Assembly (NCBI GenBank): GCA_024641965.1
Contig: JAHECC010000004.1
Span: 1,315-65,314 of the forward strand
Direction: 5' to 3'
Length of the DNA: 64,000 nucleotides
Origin: Rubrivivax sp.
GTDB lineage: Bacteria > Pseudomonadota > Gammaproteobacteria > Burkholderiales > Burkholderiaceae_C
The position numbers were made by a program, and so were the translations under genes. Numbering within the stretch: the stretch's first letter is position 1; every line of letters begins with the position of its first letter. Positions 53,461 through 64,000 of the stretch are shown here, piece after piece. The notes under the pieces are model-generated. The model saw nothing but the letters and a program-made list of their open reading frames with translations. It was not told the origin of the DNA and made no database searches.

Positions 53461-53964
53461 ATGGCCCCATTCCTCAGGCATCGCCACCTCCCGGCTTGCA
53501 GCCAGTTGACGCCGGACGAGACCACTGAGCTGCTGGGAATGGTGCGAGACCTGCAGCGCGCCGGGGCAGGAGGTGGCCTGCAACCGCTGTTGCGTGGCAA
53601 GAATCTGGCACTGCTGTGCAGCGACGACAAGAAACCCGAGGCCCAGCTGTTCCGGCGTGCCGCCCTCGAACTGGGCGCGCATGTCGCGCATGTGGCCATC
53701 AGCCTGGACGAAAGCAGCCCGGACGCGGATGTGGTGCATACGGCACGGCTGCTCGGTCGCCTGTACGACGCGGTGGAATGCCAGGGCATGCCCGGCCCGT
53801 TGGTGCAGCGTGTGGCCGCAGAAACCGACATCGCGGTCTATGACGGGCTTGCCGCAGCCACGCATCCGACCGCGTCGCTGGCCTGGCAACTCGGCGACGA
53901 GGGTCATTTCAGCGACAACCGGCGCTACCTGCTGCAGACCTGTCTGCTCAGCACGATGAGCTGA
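53461..53964 (+). CDS. stand-alone ornithine/aspartate carbamoyltransferase N-terminal-domain-like protein
   Basis: LTPDETTELLGMVRDLQ, LLRGKNLALLCSDDKKPEAQLFRRAALELGAHV, DAVECQGMPGPLVQRVAAETDIAVYDGLAAATHPTASLAWQLGD resemble OTCase N-domain; no C-domain. Confidence 0.75.
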   Translation: MAPFLRHRHLPACSQLTPDETTELLGMVRDLQRAGAGGGLQPLLRGKNLALLCSDDKKPEAQLFRRAALELGAHVAHVAISLDESSPDADVVHTARLLGRLYDAVECQGMPGPLVQRVAAETDIAVYDGLAAATHPTASLAWQLGDEGHFSDNRRYLLQTCLLSTMS

Positions 53965-54122
53965 GCGCGCTGCCCGCCGCCCCTGGCCGCAGCGCCAAGC
54001 ATCGGAGCGGTTTTCAGGGCAGGTAGGAAGCCTTGCGCTCGATCAAGGTCCACCCCGCCCGCGGATTGAAGAATGCCTCATAACAGCGTGGTCTCGAGGC
54101 CGTGCGACAGAGGACGAAGAGC

Positions 54123-55478
54123 ATGCAACTGCGCTTTCTCGGCGGCGCCGGCAGCGTCACCGGAACGAAAGTCTTGGTCGAACGCGATGGCCACCGACTG
54201 CTGATAGATTGCGGCCTGTTCCAGGGCCTCAAGCAACTGCGGTTGCACAACTGGTCGGCCATGCCGGTGCCGAGCGCCTCGATCGATGCAGTGCTGCTGA
54301 CGCATGCCCATATCGACCACAGCGGTTTCCTGCCGCGCCTGGTCGAACTGGGTTTCAAGGGTCCGGTCTACGCCACGCAAGCCACGATCGACCTGTGTCA
54401 GCTGCTGTTGCCCGAGGCCGGCCAGTTGCTGACGGCGGAGGCCGAGTTCGCCAACCAACTGGGCTACACCAAGCATGCGCCCGCGCTGCCGCTGTACAGC
54501 GAGCAAAGCGCTCGCCTGGCGCTGGAGCAGTTTCGGGTGTGCGAGTTCGATCAGCTGTTCGAGCCGGCGCCAGGATTCAGTTGCCGTTTGGCGCCGGCTG
54601 GGCATGTGCTCGGCGCGGCCAGCGTGCACCTGCGCTGCGGCGAACACAGCCTGCTGTTCTCAAGCGACCTGGGCGGACAGGACGATCTCGTGATGAAGGC
54701 CCCTGTGCCTCCCGAGGCCGCCGACTTCGTGCTGCTCGAATCGACCTATGGCAACCAGCGCCACCGCAGTACGGAGGCACTGACGCGCCTGGCCAAGACC
54801 ATCAACCGCACCTGCGCACGCGGCGGCGTGGTCGTCGTGCCGGCCTATGCGGCCGGGCGCGCACAACTGCTGCTGCATGCCATCCGCCAACTGAAGAACA
54901 CGGCGCGCATCCCCGACGTGCCGGTGTACCTGAACAGCCCGATCGCCGCCGCCGCCACGCGGCTGTATCAGCAACACGCCGAACTGCACCGCCTGTCGGC
55001 CGATGCGTGCGCCGCGATGCTTGATGACGTGAACGTTGCGCATACCGAAGCCGAAGCGATGGCGCTGAACCATCTGGACACGCCCGGTATTCTTGTCGCC
55101 ACCGAAGGCGTGGCCAATGGCGGGCGCGTCGCGCACCACCTGAAGGCCTATGCCGTCGATGCACGCCATGCAATTGCCTTCACCGCACACCAGCCGGCGG
55201 GCACGCGCGGTGCGGCCATGTTGGCCGGCATACCGAGGGTGAAGATCCACGGCGAATGGATCGACATACGGGCCGAGGTAATTTCACTGCCGGGCCTGTC
55301 GGGCCACGCCGACCACCAGGGCCTGCTCGACTGGATCGAGGCGCTGCCGCGTGCACCGCGGCATGTCTACCTGATGCATGGCGAACCGGAGGCCGCCGAC
55401 AGCCTGCGCCAAGCCATTACCGAGCGGCAGGGCTGGCCCTGCTCGGTGCCCGAGTACCTCGAGTTGTTGTACCTCTGA
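54123..55478 (+). CDS. MBL-fold metallohydrolase, beta-CASP RNA-processing type
   Basis: LTHAHIDHSGFLPRL, AGHVLGAASVHL, LLESTYGNQRH, PGLSGHADHQGLLDWIEALP, YLMHGEPEAADSL. Confidence 0.93.
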   Translation: MQLRFLGGAGSVTGTKVLVERDGHRLLIDCGLFQGLKQLRLHNWSAMPVPSASIDAVLLTHAHIDHSGFLPRLVELGFKGPVYATQATIDLCQLLLPEAGQLLTAEAEFANQLGYTKHAPALPLYSEQSARLALEQFRVCEFDQLFEPAPGFSCRLAPAGHVLGAASVHLRCGEHSLLFSSDLGGQDDLVMKAPVPPEAADFVLLESTYGNQRHRSTEALTRLAKTINRTCARGGVVVVPAYAAGRAQLLLHAIRQLKNTARIPDVPVYLNSPIAAAATRLYQQHAELHRLSADACAAMLDDVNVAHTEAEAMALNHLDTPGILVATEGVANGGRVAHHLKAYAVDARHAIAFTAHQPAGTRGAAMLAGIPRVKIHGEWIDIRAEVISLPGLSGHADHQGLLDWIEALPRAPRHVYLMHGEPEAADSLRQAITERQGWPCSVPEYLELLYL

Positions 55479-55488
55479 CCAGCGGCGC

Positions 55489-55851
55489 TCAGGCCGCCTT
55501 GGCGCGGCTGAACTCGTCGAAGGCAGCGAGAGCGCTGGCGGCATACATCAGCGACGGGCCGCCGCCCATGTAGGTCGTCACGCCCAGCGTCTCGTCGATC
55601 TCCTGGCGTGTCGTGCCGAGCTTGACCAGCGTCTGCGTGTGAAACGCGATGCACGGGTCACAGCGCGCGGCCACGCTCAGCGCCAGTGCGATCAGTTCTT
55701 TGGTCTTGGCGTCGAGTGTGCCGTCCTTGGTGGCGGCACGGCCCAGGTCGCCAAAGGCCTTCATGACCTCGGGCGTGCTCTTGCGCAGGCTGGCCAGTTG
55801 CGACGACACGCTGTGCGCCAGGTCGCGGAAGCCGTTCTCGCTGTTCAACAT
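55489..55851 (-). CDS. carboxymuconolactone decarboxylase/AhpD-like protein with CxxC
   Basis: KTKELIALALSVAARCDPCIAFHTQTLVKLGTTRQEIDE. Confidence 0.88.
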   Translation of the reverse strand: MLNSENGFRDLAHSVSSQLASLRKSTPEVMKAFGDLGRAATKDGTLDAKTKELIALALSVAARCDPCIAFHTQTLVKLGTTRQEIDETLGVTTYMGGGPSLMYAASALAAFDEFSRAKAA

Positions 55852-55866
55852 CTTCAGCTCCTTCGT

Positions 55867-58564
<2,698 letters not shown>

Positions 58565-58577
58565 GCGTGTTCCCGTG

Positions 58578-58787
58578 TCAGTTGCTCGCAGGCGCACCGA
58601 GCTTGCGCATGATGGTTTCGAGCAGGCACCACTTGGTCAGCCCGCTTTGCAGCAGGTTGACGCCGACGAAGGCCGTGAAGGCCAGCCACCATTCATTCAT
58701 GAAGATCGGGCTGCCGGGGATGCCGAGGGCCAGCGACAACAGGATGAAGATGCCGGCGAAGATGCGAACGAGTTGCCAGGAAGTCAT
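58578..58787 (-). CDS. DUF2892-like small membrane protein
   Basis: MTSWQLVRIFAGIFILLSLALGIPGSPIFMNEWWLAFTAFVGVNLLQSGLTKWCLLETIMRKLG; overlaps RND stop (ATGA). Confidence 0.8.
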   Translation of the reverse strand: MTSWQLVRIFAGIFILLSLALGIPGSPIFMNEWWLAFTAFVGVNLLQSGLTKWCLLETIMRKLGAPASN

Positions 58788-61700
58788 GTGATTTCTCCTT
58801 GAGAAAGTTGAGGAACGAGCTTGGAAAGACGGTTTCGATAGGCCACGAAATACAGCAACGGGATGACCACCAGCGTCAGCAGCGTCGACACCAGGATGCC
58901 GAAGACGAGCGAGATCGCCAGCCCGTTGAAGATCGGGTCGTCGAGGATGAAGAAGGCGCCGAGCATGGCCGCCAGGCCGGTCAGCAGGATCGGCTGCGCG
59001 CGCGTGATGGCCGAATTGACCACCGCGTCCTTGAAGGGCTTGCCTTCGCGCAATTGCAGGTTGATGAAGTCCACCAGCAGGATCGAGTTGCGCACGATGA
59101 TGCCGGCCAGCGCGATCATGCCGATCATGCTCGTCGCGGTGTACTGTGCGCCGAGCAGCGCATGGCCGGGCATCACGCCGATGATGGTCAGCGGGATCGG
59201 CGCCATGATGACCAGCGGCGTCAGATAGCTGCCGAACTGCGCCACCACCAGCAGGTAGATCAGGATCAGCCCCACCGCATAGGCCGCACCCATGTCGCGG
59301 AAGGTCTCGTAGGTGATTTGCCACTCGCCGTCCCACTTGAGCGCATAGCCTCGGTACGGGTCGTCGGGCTGGCTGATGAAGTGCTCGGCAAGCAGGCCGC
59401 CACCGGGCGTGGCGATCGTCGCCGTCTGGCTGCGCATCTTGAACATGCCGTACAGCGGGCTGTCGACCGCGCCGGCCATGTCGGCGACGACATAGTTCAC
59501 CGGCAGCAGGTCCTTGTGATACACGGGCTGCTCGCGCAGCGTGTCGCTCACCGTCACCAGTTCGCGGATGGCGACGAGCTTGCCGCTGGCGCTGCGCACC
59601 GCAAGTTGCAGCAGCGCGTTCAGGTCGCCATGCCGGCTGGCGGGCAGTTGGATCGTTGCCGCTGCCGGGTACTTGCTCTGGTCATGCAGGTAGGCCGTGG
59701 CCTCGCCGGACAGCCCGGCGCGCAGCGTGCTCACGATCTCCTGCTGCGACACGCCCAGCATCGCGGCCTTGCGCCGGTCCACCAGCAGCAGCTTGCGCGG
59801 CGCGTCGGCGATGCTGCTGTCGTCGATGTCGACCACGCCTTCGGTGGCGGCAAAGACCTTGCGCACCGCCTGGGCCACCTCGCGCCGGCCTTCGGCCTCG
59901 GGGCCATAGATCTCGGCCACCAAGGGCGACAACACCGGCGGCCCCGGTGGCACTTCCACGACCTTGACATTGGCGCCATGGCGCTGGCCGATGGCCTGCA
60001 GCGCCGGACGCACGCGCGTGGCGATGGCGTGGCTCTGCTCGCTGCGGTGCGCCTTGTCCACCAGATTGACCTGGATGTCGCCGACCTCGCCGCCGCTGCG
60101 CAAGTAATACTGGCGCACCAGGCCGTTGAAGTTGATCGGCGCGGCCGTGCCGGCATAGACCTGATAGTTCGTGACCTCGGGCAGCGTCGCCAGATGCGTG
60201 CCCAGATCGCGCAGCACCGCAGCGGTTTGCTCCAGCGGTGTGCCCGCCGGCATGTCCACCACCACCTGGAACTCGGACTTGTTGTCGAAGGGCAGCATCT
60301 TCAGCTGCACCCACCCCAGCACCGGCAGCAACACCGACATCACGATCAGCGCCAGCATGCCCAGGCCCAGCAGGGCGCGGTTGCGCGTGCCGCGCTTCGC
60401 CTCGAGCAGCGGCTTGAAGATGCCCTTGAACAGCGGTGCCAGCTTCGTCGACAGCCCTTGCGGTGCGTGCGCACCGTCTCCGGCCGGATGCACCTTCATC
60501 CAGATGCGCGCCAGCCACGGTGTGACGACGAAAGCCACGGCCAGCGACAGCAGCATGCCCATGCTGGCGTTGATCGGGATCGGACTCATGTATGGGCCCA
60601 TCAGCCCCGAGACGAAGGCCATCGGCAGCAGCGCGGCAATGACCGTCAGCGTGGCCAGGATGGTCGGGCTGCCGACCTCATCGACCGCGCCGGGAATGAT
60701 CTGCGCCAGCGTCCTGCCGGGATAGAGTTGCTGGTGGCGATGGATGTTCTCGACGACGACGATGGCGTCATCGACCAGGATGCCGATGGAGAAGATCAGC
60801 GCGAACAGCGACACGCGGTTCAGCGTGAAGCCCCAAGCCCAGGATGCGAACAGCGTCACCGTCAGCGTCAGGATCACCGCGCTGCCGACGATCGCCGCTT
60901 CGCGCCGGCCGAGTGCGATGAACACCAGCGCCACCACCGCCGCCGTGGCGAAAAGCAGCTTCTGGATCAGCTTGACCGCCTTGTCGTTGGCGGTGGCGCC
61001 GTAGTTGCGCGTCTCCGCCACCTGCACCGCCGGCGGCACGACGGTGTTGCGCAGCGTGTCCATGCGCCGCATCACCGCGTCGGCCACGTCGATGGCGTTT
61101 TCGCCGGGCTTCTTTGTGACGCTCAGCGTCACCGCCGGGAATTCGCCACGGCCCTCGCCGGCGATGCCATGCCAGACGTAGCGCAGCGGCGGCAGCGGCC
61201 CGTCGACGACCTCGGCAACGTCGCGCAGGAACACCGGCTTGCCGTCGCGCACGCCGACCAGCAGTTCGCCCACCTCGCGCGCATCCTTCAGGAAGGGACC
61301 CGATTCCAGCGCCACGGCGCGGTTGCCGGAAAGCAGTTCGCCCACCGGCAGTCCCAGGTTGGCCGAGTGCAGCGCGGCGCGCAGGTCCGGCACGGTGATG
61401 CCGGTGCCGGCCATGCGCGTGGGGTCGATCTCGACGCGCACCGCGCGACCGGGGCCACCGATCGTCGTCACCTCGCGCGTGCCGGGCACGCGTTTCAGGT
61501 CGGACTCGACGCTGTGCGCCACGCGCTCCAGGTCGAAGGCACCGATGGCCGGGTCGCGGCTGAACAGCGTCAGCGTGACGATGGGCACGTCGTCGATGCC
61601 CTTGGGCTTGATGATCGGGTCGAGCACGCCCAGGCCACGCGGCAGCCAGTCGGCATTCGAATTGACCGTGTCGTACAGGCGCACCAGCGCCTCGATCCGC

Positions 61701-62026
61701 GGCACGCCGACCTTGAACTGCACCGTGACCACGGCCAGACCCGGTTGCGACACCGACATGACGTGTTCGACGCCCGAGATCTGTGCCAGCACCTGCTCGG
61801 CAGGCGTTGCCACCATCTGTTCGACATCGCGCACCGACGCCCCCGGGAAGGGGATCAGCACGTTGGCCATCGTGACGTTGATCTGCGGTTCTTCCTCGCG
61901 CGGCGTGACGAGCACGGCGAAGATGCCCATCAGCAGCGCCACCAGCGCCAGCAGCGGCGTGATCTGCGCCGACTGGAAGTAGGCGGCGATGCGGCCGGAA
62001 ATGCCCAGGGTGCTGTTCACGGCCAT
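58784..62026 (-). CDS. RND-family efflux transporter (AcrB-like)
   Basis: PREEEPQINVTMANVLIPFPGASVRDVEQMVATPAEQ, GILVDDAIVVVENIHRH, GIIVRNSILLVDFI. Confidence 0.95.
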   Translation of the reverse strand: MAVNSTLGISGRIAAYFQSAQITPLLALVALLMGIFAVLVTPREEEPQINVTMANVLIPFPGASVRDVEQMVATPAEQVLAQISGVEHVMSVSQPGLAVVTVQFKVGVPRIEALVRLYDTVNSNADWLPRGLGVLDPIIKPKGIDDVPIVTLTLFSRDPAIGAFDLERVAHSVESDLKRVPGTREVTTIGGPGRAVRVEIDPTRMAGTGITVPDLRAALHSANLGLPVGELLSGNRAVALESGPFLKDAREVGELLVGVRDGKPVFLRDVAEVVDGPLPPLRYVWHGIAGEGRGEFPAVTLSVTKKPGENAIDVADAVMRRMDTLRNTVVPPAVQVAETRNYGATANDKAVKLIQKLLFATAAVVALVFIALGRREAAIVGSAVILTLTVTLFASWAWGFTLNRVSLFALIFSIGILVDDAIVVVENIHRHQQLYPGRTLAQIIPGAVDEVGSPTILATLTVIAALLPMAFVSGLMGPYMSPIPINASMGMLLSLAVAFVVTPWLARIWMKVHPAGDGAHAPQGLSTKLAPLFKGIFKPLLEAKRGTRNRALLGLGMLALIVMSVLLPVLGWVQLKMLPFDNKSEFQVVVDMPAGTPLEQTAAVLRDLGTHLATLPEVTNYQVYAGTAAPINFNGLVRQYYLRSGGEVGDIQVNLVDKAHRSEQSHAIATRVRPALQAIGQRHGANVKVVEVPPGPPVLSPLVAEIYGPEAEGRREVAQAVRKVFAATEGVVDIDDSSIADAPRKLLLVDRRKAAMLGVSQQEIVSTLRAGLSGEATAYLHDQSKYPAAATIQLPASRHGDLNALLQLAVRSASGKLVAIRELVTVSDTLREQPVYHKDLLPVNYVVADMAGAVDSPLYGMFKMRSQTATIATPGGGLLAEHFISQPDDPYRGYALKWDGEWQITYETFRDMGAAYAVGLILIYLLVVAQFGSYLTPLVIMAPIPLTIIGVMPGHALLGAQYTATSMIGMIALAGIIVRNSILLVDFINLQLREGKPFKDAVVNSAITRAQPILLTGLAAMLGAFFILDDPIFNGLAISLVFGILVSTLLTLVVIPLLYFVAYRNRLSKLVPQLSQGEIT

Positions 62027-62030
62027 GTCC

Positions 62031-63071
62031 TCAAGGCAGTCGCGCCGCGGCCTGCGGGTCCAGCGCCACGCGCTCGCCGGCCGAGACGCCGGACAGCACC
62101 TCGACACTGTCGCCCATCGTGCGGCCCAGTCGCACCAGGCGCAGCGTCGGCAGGCCCTTGGCGTCGACGACGTACAGCGTGTTCATTTCGGCGCGACGCA
62201 CGATGGCTGACACCGGCACGAACAGTCGCGGATCGGCACCTGGGGCCACCGAGGGCAGCCACACGCGCGCGAACAAGCCCGGCGTCATGCCCTGGGCCTC
62301 GGCCGGCAGCGCGATGCGCAGCGTCACCGTGTGCGTGGCGGCATCGACCGTCGGCAGGACCTGCACTTGGGCCACCGGCAGCCAGCGCTGCGCCTCGCTC
62401 AAACCGGGGAACTCGACGCGCGCGTCCTTGACCGGCAGAATCAGCGCGCTTTGCGGCACGGCCGCGCTGACGCGCAGTGCGCCCGGCTGGTACAGCGTGA
62501 GCAGCGCGCGACCCGGCATGGCCATGTCGCCCAAGGCGACTGGCACTTCCGACACCACACCCGCATAGGGTGCGCGCACCACGTGCAGGCCGGTCTGCGT
62601 GCGCGCCGCATGGGCCTGCGCGAGTTGGGCCGCGGCCTGCGCCTGCGTCGCCTTGTACTGCGATTCGGCACGTTCCAGCGCCGCCTGGCTGATGTACTGC
62701 TTGTCGTAGAGCTGCTTCTGGCGCTGGTAGTCCTTGTCGGCCATCTCCAGCAGCGCCTGTGCCGAACGGGCCTGCGCATCGCTGGCGCTGGCGGCGTAGT
62801 CGGCGCTGCGTGCATCGATGCGCGCCAAAACCTGGCCGGCCTTGACCATGTCGCCGGCCTTGACTTCGAGCGACGTCACGGCGCCGGCCACCTGTGCTGC
62901 CACCACGGTCTGGCGCACCGCCTCGACGACACCGTCGTGTGCGCTGAGCGCCGCGTCGGCGGCGGTGGCGCGCACCGGCGCCGTGGCTAGCACGCCGGCC
63001 GCCGCGTAGGCGCTGGCTGCGCCGAGCATGCCGGCGCACAGCGCGAGCGTCGATCTCCAAGCCTTGAACAT
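62031..63071 (-). CDS. RND efflux periplasmic adaptor subunit
   Basis: Signal peptide, VVAAQVAGAVTSLEVKAGDMVKAGQVLARIDAR lipoyl motif, VRAPYAGVVSEVPVALGDMAMPG. Confidence 0.93.
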   Translation of the reverse strand: MFKAWRSTLALCAGMLGAASAYAAAGVLATAPVRATAADAALSAHDGVVEAVRQTVVAAQVAGAVTSLEVKAGDMVKAGQVLARIDARSADYAASASDAQARSAQALLEMADKDYQRQKQLYDKQYISQAALERAESQYKATQAQAAAQLAQAHAARTQTGLHVVRAPYAGVVSEVPVALGDMAMPGRALLTLYQPGALRVSAAVPQSALILPVKDARVEFPGLSEAQRWLPVAQVQVLPTVDAATHTVTLRIALPAEAQGMTPGLFARVWLPSVAPGADPRLFVPVSAIVRRAEMNTLYVVDAKGLPTLRLVRLGRTMGDSVEVLSGVSAGERVALDPQAAARLP

Positions 63072-63135
63072 AGCTCCTTCTCCTGATCCGTTGCAACCGA
63101 CCGGACCTGAAGAGGGGCTGGTCAACTGCATCGTG

Positions 63136-63171
63136 TTGAGTTATTATTTGCGCAATCAGCTAAATAGTCAA
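63136..63171. promoter_or_regulatory. AT-rich imperfect inverted repeat between RND operon and arsR-like gene (candidate operator)
   Basis: TTGAGTTATTATTTGCGCAATCAGCTAAATAGTCAA; TTGA...TCAA ends and TATTT...AAATA arms. Confidence 0.45.
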
Positions 63172-63216
63172 GTGCTCTGTCATGCAATTAGCCATTCCAA
63201 ATGAGGTCGATCGGGC

Positions 63217-63651
63217 ATGATGGCGGCCTCTCCATCCCCGGCGTGTGTACGCATGCAAGACCTGCCCAAGGAAGCGCTCGCCCAGGTTGCGGCCTATTTC
63301 CAGACGCTGTCGGAACCGACTCGTCTGTCGCTGCTGAACCTGTTGCGCGACGGTGAGCGCAATGTCGGCGAACTGGCGCAACTGACCGGTTTCACCGCCG
63401 CCAACGTGTCGCGCCATCTCGCGCTGCTGACCCAGCACGGATTGGTGGCGCGCGACAGCCGCGGCACCAGCGTGTACTACCGCATCGCGGACGAGTCGGT
63501 GTACGCGCTGTGCGATCTGGTGTGCGGAACTCTGGCGCGCCGCTTCGAGCGGACCGCGTCCGAGCGCGCCGCTTTCGTCGACAACGCGGCCCGGGCGGTC
63601 AGCTCGCGCCCGGCCCGCAGCGTGCCACGCCCTCGCAACCGCAGAGCCTGA
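63217..63651 (+). CDS. ArsR-family transcriptional regulator
   Basis: FQTLSEPTRLSLLNLLRDGERNVGELAQLTGFTAANVSRHLALLTQHGLVARDSRGTSVYYRIAD; start could be 63253. Confidence 0.92.
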   Translation: MMAASPSPACVRMQDLPKEALAQVAAYFQTLSEPTRLSLLNLLRDGERNVGELAQLTGFTAANVSRHLALLTQHGLVARDSRGTSVYYRIADESVYALCDLVCGTLARRFERTASERAAFVDNAARAVSSRPARSVPRPRNRRA

Positions 63652-63679
63652 GCCTCATGCCCTTCCATCGGAGAAGTTC

Positions 63680-64000
63680 ATGACACGCCTCGCCACTGGC
63701 CTGTTGCTGGTTGCGGCCTCAATGCTGCCCTTGCCGTCGCTGTCGGCCGACGCCGCCACCGACGCGATGCAGGCTGCCTATGCGCCTTACCGTGCCGCGT
63801 TGTTCCGCACCAACGGCAAGTCGCAAGTCGAGGCCGAGCAGGCCCTGGTCCAGGCGCAGCAGGCCTGGCAGGCCTTGATCCGGCAGTACGCGGCCAAGCC
63901 GCCGCCGCCCTACGAGCGCGACCCGAAGTTCTCCGACACGTTGACGCAAGTGGCGGTGGTCTACGAACGTGCCGCTGTCGACGTCCGCGCCAACCAGTTG
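63680..64000 (+). CDS. hypothetical secreted protein (3'-truncated by window edge)
   Basis: MTRLATGLLLVAASMLPLPSLSADA signal peptide; Ala/Gln-rich continuation, open to window end. Confidence 0.65.
   Translation, partial: MTRLATGLLLVAASMLPLPSLSADAATDAMQAAYAPYRAALFRTNGKSQVEAEQALVQAQQAWQALIRQYAAKPPPPYERDPKFSDTLTQVAVVYERAAVDVRANQL

Noticed and set aside
58799-62431. 1210-aa plus-strand ORF antisense to the RND pump
   Set aside because: Composition (His/Arg/Gln/Asp-rich, no domain) is typical of the antisense frame of a GC-rich gene; the minus strand encodes a clear AcrB-like protein

Overview
High-GC bacterial chromosomal window, probably Betaproteobacteria/Burkholderiales judging from gene content and order. 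It is densely coding, with about 60 supported CDS, one tRNA-Ser(GCU), and no rRNA, CRISPR array or transposase seen. Main blocks: (1) mtnA plus a class II aldolase, resembling the MTA/5'-deoxyadenosine DHAP-shunt arrangement (1-1.6 kb). (2) A ~14 kb polyamine uptake/catabolism island: DUF3138-like barrel, PotFGHI-type ABC transporter, PuuA/PuuB/PuuD-like enzymes, two class III aminotransferases, a divergent Lrp/AsnC regulator and agmatinase (2.5-18.2 kb). (3) aceA with a perfect upstream palindrome. (4) Housekeeping blocks: ygfZ-mltG-tmk-holB-pilZ-tatD, lysC-tilS-accA-alkA-cysS, ppiA-ppiB-lpxH-mtfA and clpS-clpA. (5) XRE-hemerythrin-PhaC and ABC/FtsX/HlyD export genes, a two-component cluster, and a Crp/Fnr regulator divergent from an orphan, motif-degenerate carbamoyltransferase N-domain protein and a beta-CASP MBL hydrolase; several FNR-like boxes lie in front of these genes. 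(6) An SQR/AhpD-like/TolC/DUF2892/RND/ArsR locus (55.5-63.7 kb). The most distinctive candidates are the stand-alone carbamoyltransferase-like domain with its Fnr-type operator, the putative local Fnr-type regulon, the SQR-linked RND efflux locus and the barrel protein in the polyamine island. All family calls come from reading the translations; no database search was run.
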